DNA of 64,000 nucleotides from Chitinophaga sp. GbtcB8 (GCF_019091455.1 NZ_JAGXJN010000005.1:1-64000); one strand, 5' to 3'. Numbered from the stretch's first letter, positions 8,798-19,491 are shown. Translations and numbers: made by a program. The notes: a model not told the origin generated them from the sequence alone.

Positions 8798-9775
8798 CTA
8801 AAAATACCTCGGGGACAACATTCTTGCCTTGCGGCTATTGAAGAAATAACTCAATGATACCTCATGGGTGGTGTAACTGGTGGCGCCCGTTCCGTTCACG
8901 GTCTGGTCGTAGGCATATCCTATGCGTAGCTTGCTGTTAACAAACACTTCTGCCATACCTACAATGGCCCCTGCCTTTTTAACTGAGTTATCGATATTGT
9001 CCTTATTTAATATGGCTGTACGGTATGAGCCACCCAGCCATATCCGCTGGCTTAACAGGAAGAAAGCACCGACATCAAGACTTGTAGGCCCTGAAAAATC
9101 CTCCTTTACCAGCAACGACGGCTTCAGTAACACGTCCTCAGATAATGGCACAAGCCCGCCGAATGTAAAATACATGTGAGGTTTCAATGGTAGGTAGGTT
9201 TTAAGCCCGTCTGATTTCTGAAATGAGTTCGTTATCAGGTTATCTGCTGACAGGCCTGCGTACAGGCGTTCGCTGTTATAATAAATCCCTACCCTGGCAT
9301 CCGGCATAAACGCTGTTTTCTTTGCGTTCATCAACAATGCATCGTTCTGGGTGGCGGGGTTAAGCGCTTCCATATCCAGTTTTTGCTGTACAAATCCGGC
9401 GCCTATGCCCAAAGCAAGCGTTCTTTCTCCTGTTTCATCAATGGGGATACGATAGGCATAGCTCCCATACATTGCAGTATTATTCTGTGCACCCAGTTTA
9501 TCGTTCACCACCTGGATGCCCAGCCCTATACGCCCCTCATTTACCGTTCCATCGGCTGCAACGGAGAAAGTTTTAGGAGCGCCGGGAAATCCGGCCCATT
9601 GGGAACGATAGAATACATTTACATTCCATTGCTCGCGGTAACCGGCATAGGCTGGATTGATGTATAAGCTGTTAAACATATACTGGCTAAATTGAACGTC
9701 CTGCTGTGCAAATGCAGATAAACAGGAAAATGTGCCCCCCAGTAAGAAAAAAATCTTTGTAAATATTTTGTTCAT
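8798..9775 (-). CDS. PorP/SprF family type IX secretion outer-membrane protein
   Basis: This 325-residue protein has a signal peptide ending near ASAFAQ-like residues (FSCLSAFAQ, about 16-24). The family's N-terminal signature follows: QDVQFSQYMFNSLYINPAYAG. The rest is beta-strand-rich, as expected of an outer-membrane barrel, ending in MLSPRYF. PorP/SprF proteins are normally encoded next to a large protein carrying a gliding-motility C-terminal (type B) sorting domain and are needed for its secretion or surface attachment; in Flavobacterium, SprF serves the adhesin SprB. Here the giant repeat protein ends 92 bp upstream on the same strand, so this is its probable partner. Confidence 0.9.
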   Translation of the reverse strand: MNKIFTKIFFLLGGTFSCLSAFAQQDVQFSQYMFNSLYINPAYAGYREQWNVNVFYRSQWAGFPGAPKTFSVAADGTVNEGRIGLGIQVVNDKLGAQNNTAMYGSYAYRIPIDETGERTLALGIGAGFVQQKLDMEALNPATQNDALLMNAKKTAFMPDARVGIYYNSERLYAGLSADNLITNSFQKSDGLKTYLPLKPHMYFTFGGLVPLSEDVLLKPSLLVKEDFSGPTSLDVGAFFLLSQRIWLGGSYRTAILNKDNIDNSVKKAGAIVGMAEVFVNSKLRIGYAYDQTVNGTGATSYTTHEVSLSYFFNSRKARMLSPRYF

Positions 9776-9867
9776 ATTCTCATTTTTGCTGTAAAAGAAC
9801 CGTATCAGCTTGCGAAAACATCTTTAAACCCGGCCACCGTGCTCCCGGCAGCCGGGGTCACCGCATG

Positions 9868-12800
9868 TTAGCGCAGCAGCATGATATAACCATTATATGT
9901 TTTCCACTGTCCACCGGTTTCCTGCACTTTCAACGTATAATAGTAAGTGCCTGCATTCAAGCCTTTACCTTCCCAGTCGCCCTGGTAGTTTCTGCTTCGG
10001 TAGAGCATATTATTCCAACGGTTGAAAATGATAATTTCATGTTGCGTATACTTTTCCAGTCCTTTTATTACAAATCTGTCATTATTGCCATCGCCATTCG
10101 GTGTTATTACATTGGGTATCTCAAGGTCATTAGGCACTACTGAAAGTTTTACAGTAGCGGTATTGCTCCAGTTGCCTGCTTCATCCTGCACCCTATAGGT
10201 GAATGTATCTTCTCCGTAGTATCCCGGATCGGGTGTATAAACGATCGTGCCGTCTGCATTGATCTTTACAGTGCCATGCGCGGGTGGTGTTATCAGCTCT
10301 ATTGTGGATGGAACGATTGGGCTTGGAGTGGCGCCATTGCCTGGTTTATCGTTATCCAGCACAGATATGGTCACGGTATTACCGGTTTTACCTTCGATTA
10401 CATCGTCTGTTGCCACCGGAGGAGAAGTAACCGTTACCGGTGTGATTGCCGGGGTAGCGCAAGCAGGGCATGCTGGTACCGGATCAGGTGTTGCGCTGGT
10501 AACAGTTACTGTGTTACTCAGGGGATCCTTGAAATCAACTGGTGTGCGGACGGTTACTGTGTAAGCAACGGCTGCTCCGTTGGGAAGGGTGGCGATTGTC
10601 TCATTCAGGTTACCAGTACCGCTGGTATTGGGCAAGGTTACCGTACCAGTAGTTACAGCAGCGGTCCAGCTGCTTATAGTGGTACCAGCAGGAGCATTAT
10701 CCAGCACTTTTACGGTCGTTGCATCACTTGGTCCATTGTTGGTTACCGTGATAGTATAGATCACATCATCACCCGGCAGGAACGTTGTTTGTCCTGCATC
10801 CTGCGTCTTCTTCACCGTTACTATATCTGCACTTGATACCACCGGAGAAAGCGGTGCCGTGGTGCAGCTGTTACAAGCAGGAACCGGGTCAGGCGTTGTA
10901 CTGGTTACGGTAGCTGTGTTAACCAGGCTGCTGTTATAATTGGATGGGATATCAACCGTTACCGTATAAGTTACTACGGCGCCATTGGGCAATGTTGCAA
11001 TTATTTCATTCAGGTTACCAGTACCACTGGTGGTAGGCAGGGTTACCGTACCGGTAGTTACAGCGGCGGTCCAGCTGCTGATAGTAGTGCCCGCAGGAGC
11101 GTTATCTATTATATTCACATCGGCCGCATCACTGGGTCCGTTGTTGGTTACGGTAATAGTATAAGTTACACTTTGGCCAGGTACATAGTCTGTTGCACTG
11201 GTGCTCTTCACTGTTACAAGATCTGCTTTAGATGCTGCAGATAACGGCGGTGTAGTACAACCCGTACAAGCAGGAACCGGATCAGGCGTTGTACTGGTAA
11301 CACTAGCTGTGTTAACCAGGCTACTGTTATAACCAGATGGAATATTAACCGTTACACTATAAGTAACTACGGCGCCGTTAGGCAATGTTGCGATCGTTTC
11401 ATTCAGGTTGCCCGTACCGCTGGTGGCGGGCAGCGTTACTGTACCGGTAGTTACTGCAGCGGTCCAGCTGCTGATGGTAGTGCCCGCAGGAGCGTTATCC
11501 AGCACTTTTACAGTCGTTGCATCACTTGGTCCATTGTTGGTCACCGTGATGGTATAAATCACGCTTTGGCCAGGTACATAATCTGTTGCACTGGTGCTCT
11601 TCACTGTTACAATGTCTGCTTTAGATGCAGCAGATAACGGCGGTGTAGTACAACCCGTACAAGCAGGTACCGGATCTGGTGTTGTACTGGTTACGGTAGC
11701 TGTATTAACTAGGTTGTTGTTATAATTGGATGGGATAGCAACTGTCACAGTATAAGTTACTACTGCGCCATTAGGAAGCGTTGCGATTATTTCATTTAAA
11801 TCACCCGTACCACTGGGGCTAGGCAGGCTTACGGTGCCGGTAGTTACCGCAGCGGTCCAGCTGCTGATGGTGGTACCCGCAGGAGCGTTATCAATTATAT
11901 TCACATCGGCCGCATCACTAGGCCCGTTGTTGGTCACCGTGATAGTATAAGTCACACTTTGACCAGGCACATAGTCTGTTGCACTGGTGCTCTTCACTGT
12001 TACAAGATCTGCCTTAGGTGCTGCAGATAACGGCGGTGTAGTACAACCCGTACAAGCAGGTACCGGATCAGGCGTTGTACTGGTTACGGTAGCGGTGTTA
12101 ACCAGGTTGCTGTTATAATTGGATGGGATAGCAACTGTCACAGTATAAGTTACTACTGCGCCATTAGGTAATGTTGCTATCGTTTCATTTAAATCACCAG
12201 TACCGCTGGTAGTGGGCAGGGTTACCGTACCGGTGGTTACTGCAGCAGTCCAGCTGCTGATAGTAGTGCCCGCAGGAGCGTTATCTATTATATTCACATC
12301 GGCCGCATCACTGGGTCCGTTGTTGGTTACGGTAATAGTATAAGTCACACTTTGACCAGGCACATAGTCTGTTGCACTGGTGCTCTTCACTGTCACAAGA
12401 TCTGCCTTAGGTGCTGCAGATAATGGCGGTGTGGTACAACCCGTACAAGCAGGTACCGGATCAGGTGTTGTACTGGTTACGGTAGCTGTATTAACTAGGT
12501 TGTTGTTATAATCAGATGGAACAGCAACCGTTACTGTATAAGTTACTACTGCGCCATTAGGAAGCGTTGCGATTATTTCATTTAAATCACCCGTACCGCT
12601 GGGGGTGGGCAGGCTTACGGTGCCGGTAGTTACAACCGCTGTCCAGCTGCTGATGGTAGTACCCGCAGGAGCGTTATCTATTATATTCACATCGGCCGCA
12701 TCACTAGGCCCGTTGTTGGTCACCGTGATAGTATAAGTCACACTTTGACCAGGCACATAGTCTGTTGCACTGGTACTCTTCACTGTTACAAGATCTGCTT

Positions 12801-15800
12801 TAGATGAAGCAGATAATGGCGGTGTGGTACAACCTGTACAAGCAGGTACCGGATCAGGCGTTGTACTGGTTACGGTAGCGGTGTTAACCAGGTTGCTGTT
12901 ATAATTGGATGGGATATCAACTGTCACAGTATAAGTTACTACTGCGCCATTGGGCAATGTTGCAATTATTTCATTCAGGTTACCAGTACCACTGGGGCTG
13001 GGCAGGCTTACGGTGCCGGTAGTTACAGCGGCGGTCCAGCTGCTGATGGTGGTACCCGCAGGAGCGTTATCAATTATATTCACATCGGCCGCATCACTAG
13101 GCCCGTTGTTGGTCACCGTGATAGTATAAGTCACACTTTGACCAGGCACATAGTCTGTTGCACTGGTACTCTTCACTGTTACAATATCTGCTTTAGATGA
13201 AGCAGATAATGGCGGTGTGGTACAACCTGTACAAGCAGGTACCGGATCAGGTGTTGTACTGGTTACGGTAGCGGTGTTAACCAGGTTGCTGTTATAATTG
13301 GATGGGATAGCAACTGTCACAGTATAAGTTACTACTGCGCCATTAGGTAATGTTGCTATCGTTTCATTTAAATCACCAGTACCGCTGGTAGTGGGCAGGG
13401 TTACCGTACCGGTGGTTACTGCAGCAGTCCAGCTACTGATGTTAGTACCGGCGGGAGCTGCATCCTGCACATTTACATTGGCCGCATCACTGGGACCGTT
13501 GTTGGTCACGGTAATAGTATAAGTCACACTTTGACCAGGCACATAGTCTGTTGCACTGGTGCTCTTCACTGTTACAAGATCTGCCTTAGGTGCTGCAGAT
13601 AACGGCGGTGTAGTACAACCCGTACAAGCAGGTACCGGATCAGGCGTTGTACTGGTTACGGTAGCGGTGTTAACCAGGTTGCTGTTATAATTGGATGGGA
13701 TAGCAACTGTCACAGTATAAGTTACTACTGCGCCATTAGGTAATGTTGCTATCGTTTCATTTAAATCACCCGTACCACTGGGGCTAGGCAGGCTTACGGT
13801 GCCGGTAGTTACCGCAGCGGTCCAGCTGCTGATGGTGGTACCCGCAGGAGCGTTATCTATTATATTCACATCGGCCGCATCACTGGGTCCGTTGTTGGTT
13901 ACGGTAATAGTATAAGTCACACTTTGACCAGGCACATAGTCTGTTGCACTGGTGCTCTTCACTGTCACAAGATCTGCCTTAGGTGCTGCAGATAATGGCG
14001 GTGTGGTACAACCCGTACAAGCAGGTACCGGATCAGGTGTTGTACTGGTTACGGTAGCTGTATTAACCAGGTTGTTGTTATAATCAGATGGAACAGCAAC
14101 CGTTACTGTATAAGTTACTACTGCGCCATTAGGAAGCGTTGCGATTATTTCATTTAAATCACCCGTACCGCTGGGGGTGGGCAGGCTTACGGTGCCGGTA
14201 GTTACAACCGCTGTCCAGCTGCTGATGGTAGTACCGGCGGGAGCGTTATCTATTATATTCACATCGGCCGCATCACTGGGTCCGTTGTTGGTCACCGTGA
14301 TAGTATAAGTCACACTTTGACCAGGCACATAGTCTGTTGCACTGGTGCTCTTCACTGTTACAAGATCTGCCTTAGGTGCTGCAGATAACGGCGGTGTAGT
14401 ACAACCCGTACAAGCAGGTACCGGATCAGGCGTTGTACTGGTTACGGTAGCGGTGTTAACCAGGTTGCTGTTATAATCAGATGGAACATCAACCGTTACC
14501 GTATAAGTTACTACGGCGCCATTGGGCAATGTTGCAATTATTTCATTCAGGTTACCCGTACCACTGGGGCTGGGCAGGCTTACGGTGCCGGTAGTTACTG
14601 CAGCGGTCCAGCTGCTGATGGTGGTACCCGCAGGAGCGTTATCTATTATATTCACATCGGCCGCATCACTAGGCCCGTTGTTGGTTACCGTGATGGTATA
14701 AGTCACACTTTGACCAGGCACATAGTCTGTTGCACTGGTACTCTTCACTGTTACAATATCTGCTTTAGATGAAGCAGATAATGGCGGTGTGGTACAACCT
14801 GTACAAGCAGGTACCGGATCAGGCGTTGTACTGGTTACGGTAGCGGTGTTAACCAGGTTGCTGTTATAATTGGATGGGATATCAACTGTCACAGTATAAG
14901 TTACTACTGCGCCATTAGGTAATGTTGCTATCGTTTCATTTAAATCACCCGTACCGCTGGGGGTGGGCAGGCTTACGGTGCCGGTAGTTACAACCGCTGT
15001 CCAGCTGCTGATGGTAGTACCGGCGGGAGCGTTATCTATTATATTCACATCGGCCGCATCACTGGGTCCGTTGTTGGTTACGGTAATAGTATAAGTCACA
15101 CTTTGACCAGGCACATAGTCTGTTGCACTGGTGCTCTTCACTGTCACAAGATCTGCCTTAGGTGCTGCAGATAATGGCGGTGTGGTACAACCCGTACAAG
15201 CAGGTACCGGATCAGGTGTTGTACTGGTTACGGTAGCGGTATTAACCAGGTTGTTGTTATAATCAGATGGAACAGCAACCGTTACTGTATAAGTTACTAC
15301 TGCGCCATTAGGAAGCGTTGCGATTATTTCATTTAAATCACCCGTACCGCTGGGGGTGGGCAGGCTTACGGTGCCGGTAGTTACAACCGCTGTCCAGCTG
15401 CTGATGGTAGTACCGGCGGGAGCGTTATCTATTATATTCACATCGGCCGCATCACTGGGTCCGTTGTTGGTTACGGTAATAGTATAAGTCACACTTTGAC
15501 CAGGCACATAGTCTGTTGCACTGGTGCTCTTCACTGTTACAAGATCTGCCTTAGGTGCTGCAGATAACGGCGGTGTAGTACAACCCGTACAAGCAGGTAC
15601 CGGATCAGGCGTTGTACTGGTTACGGTAGCGGTGTTAACCAGGTTGCTGTTATAATCAGATGGAACAGCAACCGTTACCGTATAAGTTACTACGGCGCCA
15701 TTGGGCAATGTTGCAATTATTTCATTCAGGTTACCAGTACCACTGGGGCTGGGCAGGCTTACGGTACCGGTAGTTACTGCAGCGGTCCAGCTGCTGATGG

Positions 15801-18800
15801 TGGTACCCGCAGGAGCGTTATCAATTATATTCACATCGGCCGCATCACTAGGCCCGTTGTTGGTCACCGTGATGGTATAAGTCACACTTTGACCAGGTAC
15901 ATACTCTGTTGCACTGGTACTCTTCACTGTCACAAGATCTGCCTTAGGCGCTGCAGATAACGGCGGTGTGGTACAACCCGTACAAGCAGGAGCCGGATCA
16001 GGTGTTGTACTGGTTACGGTAGCGGTGTTAACCAGGTTGCTGTTATAATTGGATGGGATAGCAACTGTCACAGTATAAGTTACTACTGCGCCATTAGGTA
16101 ATGTTGCTATCGTTTCATTTAAATCACCCGTACCACTGGTAGTGGGCAGCGTTACCGTACCGGTAGTTACAGCGGCGGTCCAGCTGCTGATAGTGGTGCC
16201 CGCAGGAGCGTTATCAATTATATTCACATCGGCCGCATCACTGGGTCCGTTGTTAGTTACGGTAATAGTATAAGTCACACTTTGACCAGGCACATAGTCT
16301 GTTGCACTGGTGCTCTTCACTGTCACAATATCTGCCTTAGGTGCTGCAGATAATGGCGGTGTGGTACAACCCGTACAAGCAGGTACCGGATCAGGTGTTG
16401 TACTGGTTACGGTAGCTGTATTAACCAGGTTGTTGTTATAATCAGATGGAACAGCAACCGTTACTGTATAAGTAACTACAGCGCCATTAGGCAATGTTGC
16501 AATTATTTCATTCAGGTTACCAGTACCACTGGGGCTGGGCAGGGTTACGGTACCGGTAGTTACAACAGCGGTCCAGCTGCTGATAGTGGTACCAGCAGGA
16601 GCTGCATCAACTATATTCACGTTAGCTGCATCACTGGGACCGTTGTTGGTTACGGCGATGGTATAAGTCACACTTTGACCTGGCACATAGTCTGTTGCAC
16701 TGGTGCTCTTCACTGTTACAAGATCTGCTTTAGGTGCTGCAGATAATGGCGGTGTGGTACAACCCGTACAAGCCGGAACCGGATCAGGTGTTGTACCGGT
16801 AACACTAGCGGTGTTAACCAGGCTGCTGTTATAATCAGATGGAACATCAACCGTTACAGTATAAGTTATTACGGCACCATTAGGAAGTGTTGCAATTATT
16901 TCATTTAAATCACCCGTACCGCTGGGGGTGGGCAGGCTTACGGTGCCGGTAGTTACAACCGCTGTCCAGGCACTGATGGTAGTACCCGCAGGAGCGTTAT
17001 CAATTATATTCACATCGGCCGCATCACTGGGTCCGTTGTTGGTTACGGTAATAGTATAAGTCACACTTTGGCCAGGTACATAGTCTGTTGCACTGGTGCT
17101 TTTCACTGTTACAAGATCTGCCTTAGGTGCTGCAGATAACGGCGGTGTAGTACAACCTGTACAAGCAGGTACCGGATCAGGTGTTGTACTGGTTATGGTA
17201 GCTGTGTTAACCAGATTGCTGTTATAATCAGACGGAACATCAACCGTTACCGTATAAGTTACTACGGCGCCATTAGGAAGTGTTGCAATTATTTCATTCA
17301 GGTTACCAGTACCACTAGTAGTAGGCAGGGTTACTATGCCGGTAGTTACAACCGCTGTCCAGCCACTGATGGTAGTGCCCGCAGGAGCGTTGTCAATTAT
17401 ATTCACATCGGCCGCATCACTGGGACCGTTGTTGGTTACGGTAATATTATAGGTCACGCTGTTACCGGGCACATAATTCGTAGCAGCCGTGCTTTTGACA
17501 GTAACTATGTCGGCGCTGGCAGTAACCGAAACTGAAGAATTATATTTTATATTATTACATGACTCTGTCCCGGTACCGTTTTCACACTCAATATGAGGAT
17601 CCGTAGGGGGAACAGCAGCATCCGGATTAGTGGCGTCGGGGTCAGTTACATCATTGGGACGCATGATACTGGCCTCCATGTTCAACGAACCTCCTGCCAG
17701 TGATGCCCCCGGCGTACCGGTGATGCCAAAAGTGATCAGACATCCGTTGGGCAGATCCAGCAGTGCAGTATAGTTTCCGCTGGCATCTATTGCAGCGCTG
17801 TTAACAGCGCCACAGCTGGTGGTTATTGTGATATCTGACAGACTGGCAATAGTAAAACCGGCAGGCACCTTAAACATGAACGGCGCGCCGGTTACATCAC
17901 TCGGGCCATTGTTAACTACCGGAATGTTATAGGTAATGGACTGCCCTGCTGCTACCTGTGTAACCGGAGATGAGGGAGTGACAGATTGCACTGCCAGATC
18001 AGCCCGTCTAATATTGAGAGTTGTATTAGTAGATGCCACGTCTCCCAGCACATATGTCCAGGTATCCATCGTCTTTCCATCCCCATAACCGGGAGAGCCA
18101 CCACTCCATTTATGGCCGTTGGTGTTGCTGGATATACCACTGCCGGTATTACCGTTGAATTTGGGGTTGGGTACGCCGGTGGCAGTAGGCAGATTGGTGT
18201 CATCCCAAAACACAAAATCACTCTTCACTGTGCCGTCGTCATTCAGCTGTTCAATGACAATACCATTGACATTGTTCTCCACATCCATAAACGGGAAATG
18301 TACTTCTGCACCCTGCAGCTGTATGTTAGCCGTAATGCTAGCGGTTCCCAGGGAAGGAGCTACGCCTGCGCCGTCCTGACCATCCCAGTATACGACATTG
18401 CTGCCGGCTGTAGCTGAGCCGGTCATCGTTCTTGTTACAAAACTACCTGATCCGATTAAAGAGATCCGGTAAGTACCGGCCACACTCGCATTGAATTTAA
18501 TATTAGCTCCTTTACTACTTACCTGTCCCGGCGTTCCTTCCACTCCTTCTATGACAATACTGTTTACTGCCGGTGCTATTTTGGGTACTTTCAGCCAGGT
18601 GCTGCTTCCGCCGGGTAATGGCGCTGAAGCCGGCAATCCGGCATCCGGCAATGCGTAAAATATCTTTTGTGTGATGGTCTGCGCCCCATCCGGTGTTGTG
18701 GGGTTCCACATCGTTACACCGGTTGTTCCATTAAAGCTTTGGTAAGTTGGCAGGGCGGCATCGCTGCTACCGTTGGTGATGCCTTTGTTGTTAACAAAAA

Positions 18801-19491
18801 AAACGAAACCGGCACCAGCCTGCCCGTTATTGTTTACTTTATATGTATAACCATCATTAGTCTGCACATACAGTTTACCGTAGTAGTTCCCATTATTTAC
18901 AAACATATCCATCACATTCGCATATACTCTACCAGGGACAATTGTGCCGGCATTGCTCACCGATACATCCCAGGCGGCAATTGCACTGCTGGGGTTAGGT
19001 TGTGACCAGGCAGCATCTGCCAAAGTAGTGGCAGCACCAGTATAAGAAACCGTTGAGGGATCTCCTGTTGGCAAAAAATCTATTCTCCAAAGGCCGCCCT
19101 GACCGGCGCCGGCTACCTGTGTAAAAGGCGTATATCCCACAAAGGGGCCTGACAGCTCGCCTGCGCGATTCACGATCTGCCCTACTGTAGCAGAACCGAC
19201 CGTAGTCGTATATACGGTACCGTCAGGGGCGGTCAACCGGATCTGCCCGTTGCCGCGGCCCTGCGCGCTGGAAGCTGCAGCGATCGTCTCCCCTGCATTA
19301 ACATAGGCATAATGAGTGCCTAATGACGGAAAAACCCACGAAACGTGGGTAACGCTGGCACTCATGAGGAAAGCCCTATGGCCGGTTGCACCGCTTGGGT
19401 ACAAGTCCTTTGAGCCCTCTGCGCGGCTGTTCAGGCATAGGAATAACAAGAAGGAACAGGAAACGAAAAAGATTCTGTAAAGTTGCCTCAT
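9868..19491 (-). CDS. Giant secreted DUF11-repeat surface protein with T9SS type B sorting domain
   Basis: I start it at the ATG at 19491 (3207 residues), because MRQLYRIFFVSCSFLLFLC followed by LNSRAEG is a clean signal peptide; an ATG 90 bp upstream would put 30 residues before it. Residues about 30-480 are a non-repetitive beta-rich region. A divergent DUF11 unit follows (about 500-650). Then come 18 near-identical DUF11 units of 131 residues, each with VPGQSVTYTITVTNNGPSDA and a CTGC (CxxC) linker. After them is one cadherin/Ig-like unit (PPVATDDVIEG...). The C-terminal about 90 residues (NVITPNGDGNNDRFVIKG to YNGYIMLLR) are the gliding-motility-associated sorting domain (TIGR04131/CHU_C). 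It should be exported by Sec, then by T9SS, and act as a surface adhesin or filament. The PorP/SprF and PorE-like genes follow it. Confidence 0.9.
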   Translation of the reverse strand: MRQLYRIFFVSCSFLLFLCLNSRAEGSKDLYPSGATGHRAFLMSASVTHVSWVFPSLGTHYAYVNAGETIAAASSAQGRGNGQIRLTAPDGTVYTTTVGSATVGQIVNRAGELSGPFVGYTPFTQVAGAGQGGLWRIDFLPTGDPSTVSYTGAATTLADAAWSQPNPSSAIAAWDVSVSNAGTIVPGRVYANVMDMFVNNGNYYGKLYVQTNDGYTYKVNNNGQAGAGFVFFVNNKGITNGSSDAALPTYQSFNGTTGVTMWNPTTPDGAQTITQKIFYALPDAGLPASAPLPGGSSTWLKVPKIAPAVNSIVIEGVEGTPGQVSSKGANIKFNASVAGTYRISLIGSGSFVTRTMTGSATAGSNVVYWDGQDGAGVAPSLGTASITANIQLQGAEVHFPFMDVENNVNGIVIEQLNDDGTVKSDFVFWDDTNLPTATGVPNPKFNGNTGSGISSNTNGHKWSGGSPGYGDGKTMDTWTYVLGDVASTNTTLNIRRADLAVQSVTPSSPVTQVAAGQSITYNIPVVNNGPSDVTGAPFMFKVPAGFTIASLSDITITTSCGAVNSAAIDASGNYTALLDLPNGCLITFGITGTPGASLAGGSLNMEASIMRPNDVTDPDATNPDAAVPPTDPHIECENGTGTESCNNIKYNSSVSVTASADIVTVKSTAATNYVPGNSVTYNITVTNNGPSDAADVNIIDNAPAGTTISGWTAVVTTGIVTLPTTSGTGNLNEIIATLPNGAVVTYTVTVDVPSDYNSNLVNTATITSTTPDPVPACTGCTTPPLSAAPKADLVTVKSTSATDYVPGQSVTYTITVTNNGPSDAADVNIIDNAPAGTTISAWTAVVTTGTVSLPTPSGTGDLNEIIATLPNGAVITYTVTVDVPSDYNSSLVNTASVTGTTPDPVPACTGCTTPPLSAAPKADLVTVKSTSATDYVPGQSVTYTIAVTNNGPSDAANVNIVDAAPAGTTISSWTAVVTTGTVTLPSPSGTGNLNEIIATLPNGAVVTYTVTVAVPSDYNNNLVNTATVTSTTPDPVPACTGCTTPPLSAAPKADIVTVKSTSATDYVPGQSVTYTITVTNNGPSDAADVNIIDNAPAGTTISSWTAAVTTGTVTLPTTSGTGDLNETIATLPNGAVVTYTVTVAIPSNYNSNLVNTATVTSTTPDPAPACTGCTTPPLSAAPKADLVTVKSTSATEYVPGQSVTYTITVTNNGPSDAADVNIIDNAPAGTTISSWTAAVTTGTVSLPSPSGTGNLNEIIATLPNGAVVTYTVTVAVPSDYNSNLVNTATVTSTTPDPVPACTGCTTPPLSAAPKADLVTVKSTSATDYVPGQSVTYTITVTNNGPSDAADVNIIDNAPAGTTISSWTAVVTTGTVSLPTPSGTGDLNEIIATLPNGAVVTYTVTVAVPSDYNNNLVNTATVTSTTPDPVPACTGCTTPPLSAAPKADLVTVKSTSATDYVPGQSVTYTITVTNNGPSDAADVNIIDNAPAGTTISSWTAVVTTGTVSLPTPSGTGDLNETIATLPNGAVVTYTVTVDIPSNYNSNLVNTATVTSTTPDPVPACTGCTTPPLSASSKADIVTVKSTSATDYVPGQSVTYTITVTNNGPSDAADVNIIDNAPAGTTISSWTAAVTTGTVSLPSPSGTGNLNEIIATLPNGAVVTYTVTVDVPSDYNSNLVNTATVTSTTPDPVPACTGCTTPPLSAAPKADLVTVKSTSATDYVPGQSVTYTITVTNNGPSDAADVNIIDNAPAGTTISSWTAVVTTGTVSLPTPSGTGDLNEIIATLPNGAVVTYTVTVAVPSDYNNNLVNTATVTSTTPDPVPACTGCTTPPLSAAPKADLVTVKSTSATDYVPGQSVTYTITVTNNGPSDAADVNIIDNAPAGTTISSWTAAVTTGTVSLPSPSGTGDLNETIATLPNGAVVTYTVTVAIPSNYNSNLVNTATVTSTTPDPVPACTGCTTPPLSAAPKADLVTVKSTSATDYVPGQSVTYTITVTNNGPSDAANVNVQDAAPAGTNISSWTAAVTTGTVTLPTTSGTGDLNETIATLPNGAVVTYTVTVAIPSNYNSNLVNTATVTSTTPDPVPACTGCTTPPLSASSKADIVTVKSTSATDYVPGQSVTYTITVTNNGPSDAADVNIIDNAPAGTTISSWTAAVTTGTVSLPSPSGTGNLNEIIATLPNGAVVTYTVTVDIPSNYNSNLVNTATVTSTTPDPVPACTGCTTPPLSASSKADLVTVKSTSATDYVPGQSVTYTITVTNNGPSDAADVNIIDNAPAGTTISSWTAVVTTGTVSLPTPSGTGDLNEIIATLPNGAVVTYTVTVAVPSDYNNNLVNTATVTSTTPDPVPACTGCTTPPLSAAPKADLVTVKSTSATDYVPGQSVTYTITVTNNGPSDAADVNIIDNAPAGTTISSWTAAVTTGTVTLPTTSGTGDLNETIATLPNGAVVTYTVTVAIPSNYNSNLVNTATVTSTTPDPVPACTGCTTPPLSAAPKADLVTVKSTSATDYVPGQSVTYTITVTNNGPSDAADVNIIDNAPAGTTISSWTAAVTTGTVSLPSPSGTGDLNEIIATLPNGAVVTYTVTVAIPSNYNNNLVNTATVTSTTPDPVPACTGCTTPPLSAASKADIVTVKSTSATDYVPGQSVIYTITVTNNGPSDATTVKVLDNAPAGTTISSWTAAVTTGTVTLPATSGTGNLNETIATLPNGAVVTYSVTVNIPSGYNSSLVNTASVTSTTPDPVPACTGCTTPPLSAASKADLVTVKSTSATDYVPGQSVTYTITVTNNGPSDAADVNIIDNAPAGTTISSWTAAVTTGTVTLPTTSGTGNLNEIIATLPNGAVVTYTVTVDIPSNYNSSLVNTATVTSTTPDPVPACNSCTTAPLSPVVSSADIVTVKKTQDAGQTTFLPGDDVIYTITVTNNGPSDATTVKVLDNAPAGTTISSWTAAVTTGTVTLPNTSGTGNLNETIATLPNGAAVAYTVTVRTPVDFKDPLSNTVTVTSATPDPVPACPACATPAITPVTVTSPPVATDDVIEGKTGNTVTISVLDNDKPGNGATPSPIVPSTIELITPPAHGTVKINADGTIVYTPDPGYYGEDTFTYRVQDEAGNWSNTATVKLSVVPNDLEIPNVITPNGDGNNDRFVIKGLEKYTQHEIIIFNRWNNMLYRSRNYQGDWEGKGLNAGTYYYTLKVQETGGQWKTYNGYIMLLR
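10431..17516 (-). repeat. Tandem array of 18 coding repeats of about 393 bp
   Basis: The array lies inside the giant surface-protein gene and encodes 18 DUF11 units of 131 residues; 18 x 393 bp accounts for the whole span. Internal units are nearly identical, while units 1, 17 and 18 (numbered from the protein N-terminus) and unit 16 are more divergent. Variable positions fall in a few patches: TAV/TAA, LPTPSG/LPSPSG/LPTTSG, NEI/NET, and VPSDYNNN/IPSNYNSN. Combinations recur in the same order in units 5-7, 8-10 and 12-14, which suggests that blocks of about three units were duplicated. Such an array is prone to length change and to assembly error. Confidence 0.95.

Noticed and set aside
10431..17516. 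Regular repeat array as a CRISPR or satellite
   Set aside because: The period is about 393 bp with no unique spacers, and one frame stays open throughout, encoding DUF11 units. It is a coding tandem repeat.
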